NCBI GenBank assembly: GCA_950097015.1
Contig: CATNEN010000007.1
Span: 7,422,001 to 7,486,000 of the forward strand
Direction of reading: 5' to 3'
DNA length: 64,000 nucleotides
Source of the DNA: Macrostomum hystrix
Taxonomy: Eukaryota; Platyhelminthes; Macrostomidae
Below, piece by piece: positions 23,098 through 33,668 of this stretch. Below the pieces are notes generated by a model. The model saw only the letters and a list, made by a program, of their open reading frames with translations, ran no database searches and had not been told where the DNA came from. Every line of letters starts with the position of its first letter. Position 1 is the first letter of the stretch. The position numbers and the translations under genes were made by a program.

Positions 23098-24180
23098 CTC
23101 ATTCCAGCATCCTTCCATCCAGCATCCTTCCATCCAGCATCCTTCCATCCAGCAGCCTTCTATCCAGCAGCCTTCCATCCAGCAGCCTTCCATCCAGCAG
23201 CCTTCCATCCAGCAGCCTTCCATCCAGCAGCCTTCCATCCAGCAGCCTTCCAGCCAGCAGCCTTCCATCCAGCAGCCTTCCATCCAGCAGCCTTCCATCC
23301 AGCAGCCTTCCATCCAGCAGCCTTCTATCCAGCAGCCTTCCATCCAGCAGCCTTCCATCCAGCAGCCTTCCATCTAGAAGCCTTCCATCCAGCAGCCTTC
23401 CATCCAGCAGCCTTCCATTCAGCAGCCTTCCATCCAGCAGCCTTCTATCCAGCAGCCTTCCATCCAACAGCCTTCCATCCAGCAGCCTTCAATCCAGCAG
23501 CCTTCCATCCAGCAGCCTTCCATCCAGCAGCATTCCATACCGCTGCCTTCTATCCAGCAGCCTTCCATACAGCAGCCTTCCTTCCAGCAGCCTTCCATAC
23601 CACTGCCTTCCATGCAGCAGCCTTCCATCCAGCAGCCTTCCATCCAGCAGCCTTCCATCCAGCAGCCTTCCATCCAGCAGCCTTCCACCCAGCAGCCTTC
23701 CATCCAGCAGCCTTCCATCCAGCAGCCTTCTATCCAGCAGCCTTCCATCCAGCAGCCTTCTATCCAGCAGCCTTCCATCCAGCAGCCTTCCATCTAGAAG
23801 CCTTCTATCCAGCAGCCTTCCATTCAGCAGCCTTCCATCCAGCAGCCTTCCATCCAGCAGCCTTCCATCCAGCAGCCTTCCATCCAGCAGCCTTCCATCC
23901 AGCAGCCTTCCATCTAGAAGCCTTCTATCCAGCAGCCTTCCATCCAGCAGCCTTCCATCCAGCAGCCTTCCATCCAGCAGCCTTCCATCTAGAAGCCTTC
24001 CATCCAGCAGCCTTCCATCCAGCAGCCTTCCATCCAGCAGCCTTCCATCCAGCAGCCTTCCATCCAGCAGCATTCCATACCGCTGCCTTCTATCCAGCAG
24101 CCTTCCATCCAGCAGCCTTCCATCCAGCAGCCTTCCATCCAGCAGCCTTCCATCCAGCAGCCTTCCATCCAGCAGCCTTT
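23098..24180. repeat. 15-bp minisatellite, downstream of the GPCR gene
   Basis: About 72 units of CATCCAGCAGCCTTC. Shared variants with the 27.3-kb array are CATCTAGAAGCCTTC and CATACCGCTGCCTTC. The period is divisible by three, so all frames without stops stay open on both strands (IQQPS-type on +, WMEGC- and LDGRL-type on -); none is a gene. Confidence 0.97.
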
Positions 24181-24653
24181 GAATATGCATTTCAGTGCTC
24201 GCAGACAAACACACATAATTGTTTATTTCAATTGTGAAAAATATAATTCTGGCTATTTATCAGTTGAGTGCGAATGTTTTAGACCTTTCAAGTAGGAGAA
24301 CAGCATAATTTAGTCAAACAGTTTACAGAAATGAATTTACTTTAGTGCTGAACTGAGGAGGGTCACACAAAATTGACTTTTGTATCCGTTTTTGTTTACT
24401 ACTGACGAGACGACAGAAGCAGGAGTGAAAAAACATTGAGAAGTGCTCTAAAAAACATCAGCTAGCCATGATGCTCTTACATCAATCTATTAGTTTCTTA
24501 AAGGAAATTCCTGTTCTTGGGCATAAGGATCTTGCTATCATTCGAAACACAAAAATTTACAAAATGCTTATATTGTATATGTAGAAATGTCCAATGATTT
24601 TCTTTAGTTTTGTGGGTGTTGAAATTACGCTGTACCTTCGGTTATTGCTGGAA
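24181..24653. other. Unique spacer
   Basis: AT-rich, no exon or repeat seen. Confidence 0.4.
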
Positions 24654-25063
24654 TTTTCTTATATTTCCCATGGAATTTCCGTTAGAATTTCCTCGGATTT
24701 CCGTTGGAATTCCCTTGGATTTCCGCTGGAATTCTCTTGGATTTCCGCTGGAATTCCCTTGGATTTCCGCTGGAATTCCCTTGGATTTCCGCTGGAATTC
24801 TCTAGGATTTCCGCTGGAATTCCCTTGGATTTCCGCTGGAATTCCCTTGGATTTCCGCTGGAATTCCCTTGGATTTCCGCTGGAATTCCCTTGGATTTCC
24901 GCTGGAATTCCCTTGGATTTCCGCTGGAATTCCCTTGGATTTCCGCTGGAATTCCCTTGGCTTTCCGTTGGAATTCTCTTTGAATTCCGTTGGAATTCCC
25001 TTTGAATTCCGTTAGAAGGAATCTCATGGATTTCCGTTGGAATTCCGTTGCAATTCCATTGTA
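24654..25063. repeat. 22-bp minisatellite
   Basis: About 18 units of GGATTTCCGCTGGAATTCCC plus TT, with diverged units at both edges (GTTGGAATTC, GTTAGAATTTC). Each unit carries an EcoRI-like GAATTC. Open frames with 22-residue periods on both strands are artefacts. Confidence 0.95.
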
Positions 25064-25290
25064 AATTTGTCGTAGCAACAACCATCGAGGATATTCTTTG
25101 AGTTACATAAAAATTGTGATTAGCTGTCATAAATAAAAGATCACGAATCCATTGAGTTTCAGCGGAATAAAAATTATAGTCATGAGAATTTGAATTAAGC
25201 AATGCTGCATTTTGAATCATTTCAAAGTTTGGAATCAGAAAGAGGATTTTTTATCAAATTTGCTTGTGTCCTAATGTTTGCTATAAAAAT

Positions 25291-25606
25291 AAGTGCAGGA
25301 GGGCTGCAGGCAATGGCGCATCATTTGGTGACACCAGACCTGCGACCAGCGAGGAGGCAATTCTGCCCATTTTGCTGACTCCTGAGCACACACACACACA
25401 CAGATGCCGTGCGCAGGGATACGCTCACACAGGTGTGTACACCTGCCCTGACTTTCTGAATGTCAGGCAGTGTACACTTTCTCTGCGCCTTGGAGGTTGG
25501 ACCTCAAGGGAGCAAATTGCACGACAAGCCACATTACGCGAACGGAATCGAGCTTTGTTGCGAGAGGCAAACGCTTTTACCGCTCTGCCACTCACACCTG
25601 TGTCCT
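25291..25606 (-). mobile_element. tRNA-derived SINE, copy 1
   Basis: On -, the 5' head reads GAGTGGCAGAGCGGTAAAAG, an A-box-like sequence, then GCTCGATTCC as a B box. The body matches copy 2 at 52 kb over about 230 bp (for example TGTACACCTGTGTGAGCG) and ends in CTGCAGCCCTCCTGCA. It lies just past the 3' end of the GPCR coding region. RNA polymerase III promoter boxes at the 5' end plus a shared non-tRNA body define a SINE; the tail here is degraded. Confidence 0.75.
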
Positions 25607-25689
25607 AGTGTTTAATTTCAATATAACTCGTTTCCCCATCTCGGTAAAAGTGCATAATGATCAGCAGACGAGCATGTCGAATACCCGAG

Positions 25690-28600
25690 TCACAGTCCGA
25701 CCAGGCGCAGCTTCCCGGCCAGGATCCGGGCCGACTCCGTCTCCGAAGATGGGCAGCTGGCGAATCCGCAGGCGGCCACCGCGGCGGCAACGGCGACGGT
25801 CGTTCGGCCCTCTGGCGCGGCATCGTCTGGGATCACCAGCGGAATAGCGCAGCCGCCGTCGCAGCCGCCGCCAGCACCGCCTCCGCCGGCGCATCCGGCA
25901 CCGTCAAGTCCACCGCCTTGGCCTGCGTGCCCTGCGCCCCCGCAGTTTCCGCCGCCTCCGCCGCCGCCGTCGGCACAGCCGCCCCCGTCGCCGCCTCTTC
26001 CTCGGCGTCGGTCGCCCCGCCGGCTGCCGAATCGTTTTACTGCCCGGCTGCAGAGGCGCGAGGCCAGGGCGTTCAAATGGCGCCGAAAGCTCTTGTTGAG
26101 GCACCAATAGCACACGGGGGAGACCGCGCTGTGCAGATGGCCGAGGAACAGCGCCACACTGTAGATGCTCTCCTCGACCGGCCTGTCCGCCTCCGGCCGG
26201 CCGCCCACCATGCGGAGCCGGCCGCGGAAGGGCGGCCTCGGATCGCGGCGCTGCTGGCCGCCGCTGCCGCCGGAGAAGTCGATCCAGATGCCGACGAGGT
26301 TCACCGGCAGCCAGCAGACAACGAAGCAGGCGACCAGCAGTACGAGGGTGTGGACGGCGCGCTTCGTGGACTGGTGTGCCACGCTGGCCTGGTACTGCGA
26401 GGGCACGCTGCTGTGCGACTCGCTGGCCTGGATCTGGTCCGTGAAGGACGACACGCACGGATTCAGCCGATCCTGACTGTGAAAGCGGCTGAGGCCTGTG
26501 CTTAGCTCTACAGGACTGCCCATAGCGCCGGCGTCGCCGACTGTTCCCCCATTGGTTGGACTGGCCGGAGCGCTGGCGGAGAACTGCAGCGGCTGGTGGT
26601 GCTGGTGTTGGTTCAGGTTCAGCATGAGGCAGCGGTTCGGGTGCAGCAGATTCGGACTCGGCGGCGCCAGCTGCTGCGGCGTTGGCGGCCGCTGTGGCCT
26701 TGGCCGCCACTGTTGAAGCTCCTCGGCGTTCGGCGGCTGCACCGGCTGGCTCAGCAGGCGCGCCAGTGCGGCGATGCTGGCCGTGATGAAGCAGTAGCAG
26801 GCGGAGATGACGGCGCAGGGCATGCAGAACACAAGCAGCAGCAGCAGCAGCGAGTACAGCCGACGTGCCCACGGGCTGTCGCCCCAGTACTCGTCGCAGA
26901 AAGTTATGCAGATCTTACCGCAGGGCTGATCGTCGCCAGGTCTGGCGGGCGAGCTTCCCGTGCTGTTCAAGCGACCCCCGCCGCCTCCGGCATGGCTGCC
27001 GCCGTTCCCGCCAGAGCCTTTGCCTTGCATGAACTCCTGCATGCTCTGGAGGCCGTAGGTCACGGTTGACCTGATGAAGATGTTCGGCGAGGCCAGGACA
27101 GCCGCGCCGCCCCAGACCAACAGCAGCAGAAGGGCGAGGCGGCGACGGCTCAGCTGGCGCTGCTTCACCGGCTCCTGCAGGCGGAACCCCCTGGCGCGCA
27201 GAATTGCCATGGCAACCAAAGAGAATACGTTTGAGATTATGGCCACGCCTGCAGATGGTTTCGCGGGTGGGTTAAAGATTAGGAATTGTGTCCGAAAAGA
27301 AATGGGGAATTCTCAATACATCAGCCGTCCATCCAGCAGCCTTCCATCCAGCAGCCTTCCATCCAGCAGCCTTCCATCCAGGATCCCGCAGCCTTCCATC
27401 CAGCAGCCTTCTATCCAGCAGCCTTCCATCCAGCAGCCTTCCATCCAGGATCCAGCAGCCTTCCATCCAGCAGCCTTCCATCCAGCAGCCTTCCATCCAG
27501 CAGCCTTCCATCCAGCAGCCTTCCATCCAGCAGCCTTCCATCCAGCAGCCTTCCATCCAGCAGCCTTCCATCCAGCAGCCTTCCATCCAGCAGCCTTCCA
27601 TCCAGCAGCCTTCCATCCAGCAGCCTTCCATCCAGCAGCCTTCCATCCAGCAGCCTTCCATCCAGCAGCCTTCCATCCAGCAGCCATCCATACCGCTGCC
27701 TTCTATCCAGCAGCCTTCCATCCAGCAGCTTTCCATCCAGCAGCCTTCCATCCAGCAGCCTTCCATCCAGCAGCCTTCCATCTAGAAGCCTTCTATCCAG
27801 CAGCCTTCCATCCAGCAGCCTTCCACCCAGCAGCCTTGCATCCAGCAGCCTTCCATCCAGCAGCCTTCCATCCAGCATCCTTCCATCCAGCATCCTTCCA
27901 TCCAGCATCCTTCCATCCAGCAGCCTTCCATCCAGGAAGTTTCTGTTCGATCCTATATTAATTTCCATGTTAATCCAAAGCCGTCACAAACACTCCACAT
28001 AAACTGCGAACTCAGCTGATGCCGTCTTTAATTTGACTTTGGAGTCTGGAATTAATTAAACACCCTTTGAACAAAAGCAAAACGAGAAAATTAAAATCAC
28101 TTTCAGAAGCTCAGATTTTTGCGTCTCAGACTAAAATAGAGGAAGCGACAAAGGAAGCTCGAGATGTTATTTTAAGTCTCGATCCAGCAAATCCTCCGAA
28201 ATCCCCACTATTTGGAATCCCTCCTTTGAAACTGGATCGGCTAGGCAGTCCGTCTGGGATCGGAATAGTAGCTGATTGGGATTGCGGGACAGGGATTAAC
28301 ACCAGTTCTAATTCTGTCTGCTTCCTTTGTCCAGCCGATAGCTGCAGCACTGCGTAATAGTGAGGCATTCCATGTGGGATGGAGTCTGGAATACTGAGGC
28401 ATTCCATGTGGGATGGAGTCTGGAATACTGAGGCATTCCATGTGGGATGGAGTCTGGAATACTGAGGCATTCCATGTGGGATGGAGTCTGGAATACTGAG
28501 GCATTCCATGTGGGATGGAGTCTGGAATACTGAGGCATTCCATGTGGGATAGAGTCTGGAATACTGAGGCATTCCATGTGGGATGGAGTCTGGAATACTG

Positions 28601-29942
28601 AGGCATTCCATGTGGGATAGAGTCTGGAATACTCAGGCATTCTATGTGGGATAGAGTCTGGAATACTGAGGCATTCCATGTGGGATAGAGTCTGGAATAC
28701 TCAGGCATTCCATGTGGGATAGAGTCTGGAATACTCAGGCATTCCATGTGGGATAGAGTCTGGAATACTGAGGCATTCCATGTGGGATGGAGTCTGGAAT
28801 ACTGAGGCATTCCATGTGGGATAGAGTCTGGAATACTCAGGCATTCCATGTGGGATAGAGTCTGGAATACTGAGGCATTCCATGTGGGATGGAGTCTGGA
28901 ATACTGGTGCATTATTATCTGCCTTGGCCACCTCAAGTGCTCCGCCCTAGAGAGCCTCCTTGAGCACCTTGAGCACACATCTGAAATCTGAGCGCCCTGT
29001 TTTTTCTGCATCGCTCAACTTCTCTCTCTCTGTCTCTCGCTCTCTGTGCCTCCGAATCGTTACGGCTGACACTTTCAAATATAGGGAGACGGCGGCGGCT
29101 GCAGTCATCACGCCTGTCGCCTCTGCTTCCTCTCTGGCTGCATGCCTCTCTTAACCTTTGATTTTTCTCAACCACGAAAGCAAGCGGTTTCAGGCCGTAT
29201 AGCTTAGCACAGACTCCCCGTCAAAGTGCTGCAGTCGTCAACGGGTTCTGTTCTCAGCTATTGGGTTGCATGCGGGTTCTCACAAAGAGAAGCAAAAACA
29301 GATTGTCCTTTACCTGATGCTTTTTACCTCGCAGACAAGAAGGCGGGGCAGTATCTAGACGAATGCTTCAAGTATTCGGAGGTGTTATGGTTAGCTTGAG
29401 GGGATTATCGAGCCCTGTAGTCGGGGATGAAACATTCAGCAAGGGTAAGGCAGGGAGTCTGTCCTTTACATTCGCCTTTATTCATTTCCGCGTCTGCTCT
29501 TATCAGCCGTGTTTTGACATTTTTTGTTTACATTGACAGCCTTGTTTGCCTTTCTATTTCCGCCCGGATTTGGCCGGCATGTTCGCATTTATTCTTCAAT
29601 TACCGGGATTTTAGGGCCACTCACCCTCAGTGAAGTGCATCAGCTTGCAGCCTGCCTTGCCCAGTGGCCAGGTGTGATAGACCAGGTAGCACACGGCTGC
29701 TGGCATGCAGACAGTCGTGACCAGCAGATTTGAGGCGGCCAGGCTCACCATCAGCTTGGGCAGCCGCTGCCTGAGCTGCCGATATCGCAGGCCCATGACA
29801 ATGAACAGGCCATTGGCGCCGAGGGACCACAGCATGGCGATACCGTAGGCGGTGAACAGCGAGTACTCCAGCGGGCCCAGGGGGCGACGGTTCAACAGGT
29901 CGATGACCTCGTGCGTCTGCAGGAACTGCTTCTTGGCCGAGG
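25690..29942 (-). CDS. Class A (rhodopsin-like) GPCR, probable neuropeptide receptor
   Basis: Two - strand exons. The 5' one (29942-29625) has TM1 with GANG (N1.50), TM2 with SLAASNLL (Asn at the usual Asp2.50), ECL1 W, and CKLMHFTEG. The donor GTGAGT follows and the acceptor CTGCAG precedes 27248. The 3' exon (27248-25690) gives TM3 VAIISNVFSLVAMAILRA (LRA in place of E/DRY), TM4, ECL2 FCDEYWGDSPW, TM5, a long Pro/Gln/His-rich third loop, TM6 VVCWLP, TM7 HSAVSPVCYW (SPxxY in place of NPxxY), and a Gly-rich tail. The FxxCWLP motif and the C-x-E-x-W second loop suggest the NPY/NPFF/luqin/SIFamide group of peptide receptors. The exact ligand cannot be named. The N-terminal exon was not found; an acceptor CCCGCAG at 29943 marks the likely start of the 5' exon. 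The intron holds two minisatellites. Confidence 0.85.
27318..27945. repeat. 15-bp minisatellite in the GPCR intron
   Basis: About 42 units of CATCCAGCAGCCTTC in the same orientation as the 23-kb array, including the rare CATACCGCTGCCTTC (about 27690) and CATCTAGAAGCCTTC (about 27780) units and two CCAGGATCC interruptions. It begins about 70 bases inside the intron from the 3' exon's acceptor. Confidence 0.97.
28363..28906. repeat. 34-bp repeat in the GPCR intron
   Basis: About 16 units of GAGGCATTCCATGTGGGATG followed by GAGTCTGGAATACT. Variants are GATAG for GATGG and CTCAGG for CTGAGG, scattered through the array. Open frames on - with a 34-residue period span three units each and are artefacts. 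Confidence 0.96.
28907..29624. other. Rest of the GPCR intron
   Basis: Unique DNA with a short TCTCTCTC-rich patch near 29020-29045. No exon seen. Confidence 0.4.
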
Positions 29943-29992
29943 CTGCGGGATTCAATGAGAGATGGCCGATTGAGTCTTGTTGAGCAAACCAA

Positions 29993-30412
29993 CACTCCGG
30001 AAATAACTCCGAACTCCAACCCGCGGAGTTCAGGCAACCACCCCAAGCCTCCAACCCGAGGAATTCAGGCAACCACCCCAAGCCTCCAACCCGAGGAATT
30101 CAGGCAACCACCCCAACCCTCCAACCTGAGGAATTCAGGCAGCCACCCCAAGCCTCCAACTCGAGTAATTCAGGCAGCCACCCCAAGCCTCCAACGCGAG
30201 GAATTCAGGCAGCCACCCCAATCCTCCAACCCAAGGAATTCAGGCACCCACCCCAAGCCCCCAACCCGAGGAATTCAGACACCCACCCCAATCCTCCAAC
30301 CCAAGGAATTCAGGCAGCCACCCCAATCCTCCAACCCAATGAATTCAGGCAGCCACCCCAACCCTCCAACCCGAGGAATTCAGGCAACCACCCCAATCCT
30401 CCAACCCGCGGA
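29993..30412. repeat. 35-bp repeat upstream of the GPCR exon
   Basis: About 12 units of CCAACCCGAGGAATTCAGGC followed by AACCACCCCAAGCCT. The outermost units at both ends carry CCCGCGGA instead of CCCGAGGA, again matching edge variants. It lies just 5' of the GPCR exon on -, so probably in an upstream intron. Confidence 0.95.
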
Positions 30413-31131
30413 ACTTTTCCTACGGAGTTTATGCAGCCACCTCAAGTCTCGCAACCTCTAGCATCATGCAATTTGATATAAGAATCGAAAGCGCGATTTA
30501 AAGCATTTTATAACGGCTATTTTTACGCAGAAATTTTCAGTCGAACATCATCAGCTCTTTGCACTTACCCATGCCGCAGCGAGTCCAGATAATTTCCGAG
30601 TTACAACGAGTTATTTATGACTTAATGACGAGGTTGAAAAAACTAGCCAGCTGTCTTGCGCTGCCAGGCGCGTCGTGTTTTAAGAACCCTTTCTCCTGTC
30701 TGACACAGTCTGCAGCTGAGATTAAACTACCGCGTCTTTTTCTGCCCCCGTCATCTCCACCCTCCCATCCACCCCAACCGCTCCAATCTCGACCGGCTGG
30801 CCAATCGCGCCAGGCGCAGTCCCGACTGATCGGCACTTAATTATTATTTCCCTAGCCTCCGTCACCTGACAGGAGCCCACCCTCCGCGCCTTGTCCTTCC
30901 GTATCCCTTCATCATCCTAGCATCCTGGCTTCCCATATGTCATCCGCAGGCTTGTAAGCAGACGCTTCTTTTTCACGGTCCCTCTCGGGTTTCATTCATC
31001 GCTTATCGTTTCCGAGAATCGTTGTTTACCTTTGTCACGCTTTCCATTCTTAATCGCTTCTCTATCCTTACTTTTAGCCTTGTCTCACAAAGGTCTCTGT
31101 TCCCTACCTCTCCTCCTACTCATCGTCTCCT
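30413..31131. other. Unique interval
   Basis: No exon or array that I can support. Composition becomes C/T-rich after 30730. Confidence 0.4.
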
Positions 31132-31350
31132 CTCTTCCCTGCCTCTCAGTCTCTTCTTATTCTCCCATCTCCTCTCTTCCCTGCCTCTCAGTCTCTTCTT
31201 ATTCTCCCCTCTCCTCTCTTCCCTGCCTCTCAGTCTCTACTTATTCTCCCCCTCTCCTCTCTTCCCTGCCTCTCAGTCTCTTCTTATTCTCTCATCTCCT
31301 CTTTTCCCTGCCTCTCAGTCTCTACTTATTCTCCCCCTCTCCTCTCTTTC
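31132..31350. repeat. 42-bp pyrimidine-rich repeat
   Basis: Five units of CTCTTCCCTGCCTCTCAGTC followed by TCTTCTTATTCTCCCATCTC and CT. It is almost purely C/T on +. Confidence 0.9.
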
Positions 31351-32307
31351 TGTCTATATCCAATTCCCGATTGCCCTCATATCTCCACCATGTTTTATAT
31401 AATTTTACTAATTCTGTTTTCTGAATTTCCTCTGTCAGGCATTTCCGATCTTCCATTCAATTGTGGCAGTTCTGCCAAATCTCGACTGTCGCAGCGTGAC
31501 AGACCCTTTCAAGACAGTTTATGAGCAACCGGATGTCGACTCGACACACTTTATTTCGCTATTCCTGCATGCGCGTCCGCTTCTTTTGCGCTTTGTTATA
31601 TTTGATTGCGACTGCCAGCCAGCAGGGCCAGCATTTCATTCGCTTTCTACTTTCTGTTCGACGCGCAGCTTGATGAGAATTCTTTTGTTTTTCTCTTCCC
31701 CGCCCATTCAGCCACTCCAAACCATCCACCCCAGACCTCATCATGAGCTTCATCACGGCTAAAAGCTCCCGAGCTCCGAGCTACCCGTTGAGACGCCGAG
31801 AAAAGGCAGCTGATATTGCATTTTCCACTGCCTTCTGCCTGATATTCAATAACGGCCTCTCATATTCTAGACTTTATTGTTCTGGCGAGTTGGGTTGGGA
31901 ACGCAATGAGTACTGCTCAGCATAGATCAGGCGCAGACAAAAGCAGCCGTGCCCAATGTCTGAGTCCGCGGGCCCTCGGATGGTTAAAAGCCTAATTAAT
32001 GTGCGGCTTTTCCACCGTAGCAAAAACATATCATATCTGCCTCTTAATAGCTTTCCCTACGGGGGATAATATTCCCAAATTGGGGAGCAGACATCGATGA
32101 GACGCAGCCCGTCTGCTCAGCAGCGCCCCGCCCCGCCATGGATATTGGAGACAGCGTGTTTTTGCTTCACCCTCATCAGAACAGAAGCATTGGCTGGCAT
32201 CATCAAGGGAATTGGGTTGCATGCGAACTAGAGAGAATTTTCATTTAATGCCTTTTTGAGGTGGCTGCAGTTTAAGGAGGCAGCTTAGCACTTGAATCTT
32301 ATCACAG
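31351..32307. other. Unique interval
   Basis: No recognised exon. Short open frames have no family resemblance. Confidence 0.35.
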
Positions 32308-33668
32308 TGAGGGCGAGTGACGGGTGAGAGTGAGTGCCGGTGAGAGTGAGTGACGTGTGAGAGTGAGTGACGTGTGAGAGTGAGTGCCGGTGAGAGTGAG
32401 TGCCGGTGAGAGTGAGTGCCGGTGAGAGTGAGTGCCGGTGAGAGTGAGTGCCGGTGAGAGTGAGTGCCGGTGAGAGTGAGTGCCGGTGAGAGTGAGTGCC
32501 GGTGAGAGTGAGTGCCGGTGAGAGTGAGTGCCGGTGAGAGTGAGTGCCGGTGAGAGTGAGTGCCGGTGAGAGTGAGTGCCGGTGAGAGTGAGTGCCGGTG
32601 AGAGTGAATGTCGTGTGAGAGTGAGTGACGAGTGAGAATGAGGGTTAGGTGAGAGTGAGGGATGGGTGAGAGGGAGGGATGGGTGAGAGTGAGGGATGGG
32701 TGAGAGTGAGGGATGGGTGAGAGTGAGGGATGGGTGAGAGTGAGGGATGGGTGAGAGTGAGGGATGGGTGAGAGTGAGGGATGGGTGAGAGTGAGGGATG
32801 GGTGAGAGTGAGTGATAGCTGAGAGTGAGGGATGGGTGAGAGTGAGGGATGGGTGAGAGGAGGGATGGGTGAGAGGGAGGGATGGGTGAGAGGGAGGGAT
32901 GGGTGAGAGTGAGTGATAGCTGAGAGTGAGGGATGGGTGAGAGTGAGTGATAGCTGAGAGTGAGGGATGGGTGAGAGTGAGGGATGGGTGAGAGTGAGGG
33001 ATGGGTGAGAGTGAGGGATGGGTGAGAGTGAGTGATAGCTGAGAGTGAGGGATGGGTGAGAGTGAGGGATGGGTGAGAGGAGGGATGGGTGAGAGGGAGG
33101 GATGGGTGAGAGGGAGGGATGGGTGAGAGTGAGTGATAGCTGAGAGTGAGGGATGGGTGAGAGTGGGTGATAGCTGAGAGTGAGGGATGGGTGAGAGTGA
33201 GGGATGGGTGAGAGGAGGGATGGGTGAGAGTGAGTGATAGCTGAGAGTGAGGCTGAAAGTGAGAGTGAGGGATGGGTGAGAGTGAGGGATGGGTGAGAGT
33301 GAGGGATGGGTGAGAGTGAGTGATAGCTGAGAGTGAGGCTGAAAGTGAGAGTGAGGGATGGGTGAGAGTGAGTGATAGCTGAGAGTGAGTGATAGCTGAG
33401 AGTGAGGCTGAAAGTGAGAGTGAGGGATGGGTGAGAGTGAGTGATAGCTGAGAGTGAGTGATAGCTGAGAGTGAGGCTGAAAGTGAGAGTGAGGGATGGG
33501 TGAGAGTGAGTGATAGCTGAGAGTGAGTGATAGCTGAGAGTGAGGCTGAAAGTGAGAGTGAGGGATGGGTGAGAGTGAGGGATGGGTGAGAGTGAGTGAT
33601 AGCTGAGAGTGAGTGATAGCTGAAAGTGAGTGATAGCTGAGAGTGAGGCTGAAAGTGAGAGTGAGGTA
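32308..33668. repeat. 16/17-bp GTGAGAGTGAG minisatellite
   Basis: Three zones: 32308-32625 has 16-bp units GTGAGAGTGAGTGCCG; 32626-33240 is mainly 17-bp units GAGGGATGGGTGAGAGT; 33240-33668 mixes GTGATAGCTGAGA and GGCTGAAAGTGAGA units in recurring blocks. The + strand is almost entirely purine plus T. Each zone carries GTGAGT or GTGAGA, matching the 5' splice-site consensus. Confidence 0.96.

Noticed and set aside
23086..24214. IQQPS-type and MEGCW/LDGRL-type proteins on both strands
   Set aside because: By-products of the 15-bp array; the same applies at 27.3-27.9 kb.
25904..26872. Alternative 322-codon frame on - in the GPCR exon
   Set aside because: GC-rich shadow frame; the receptor motifs TM5-TM7 lie in the other frame.
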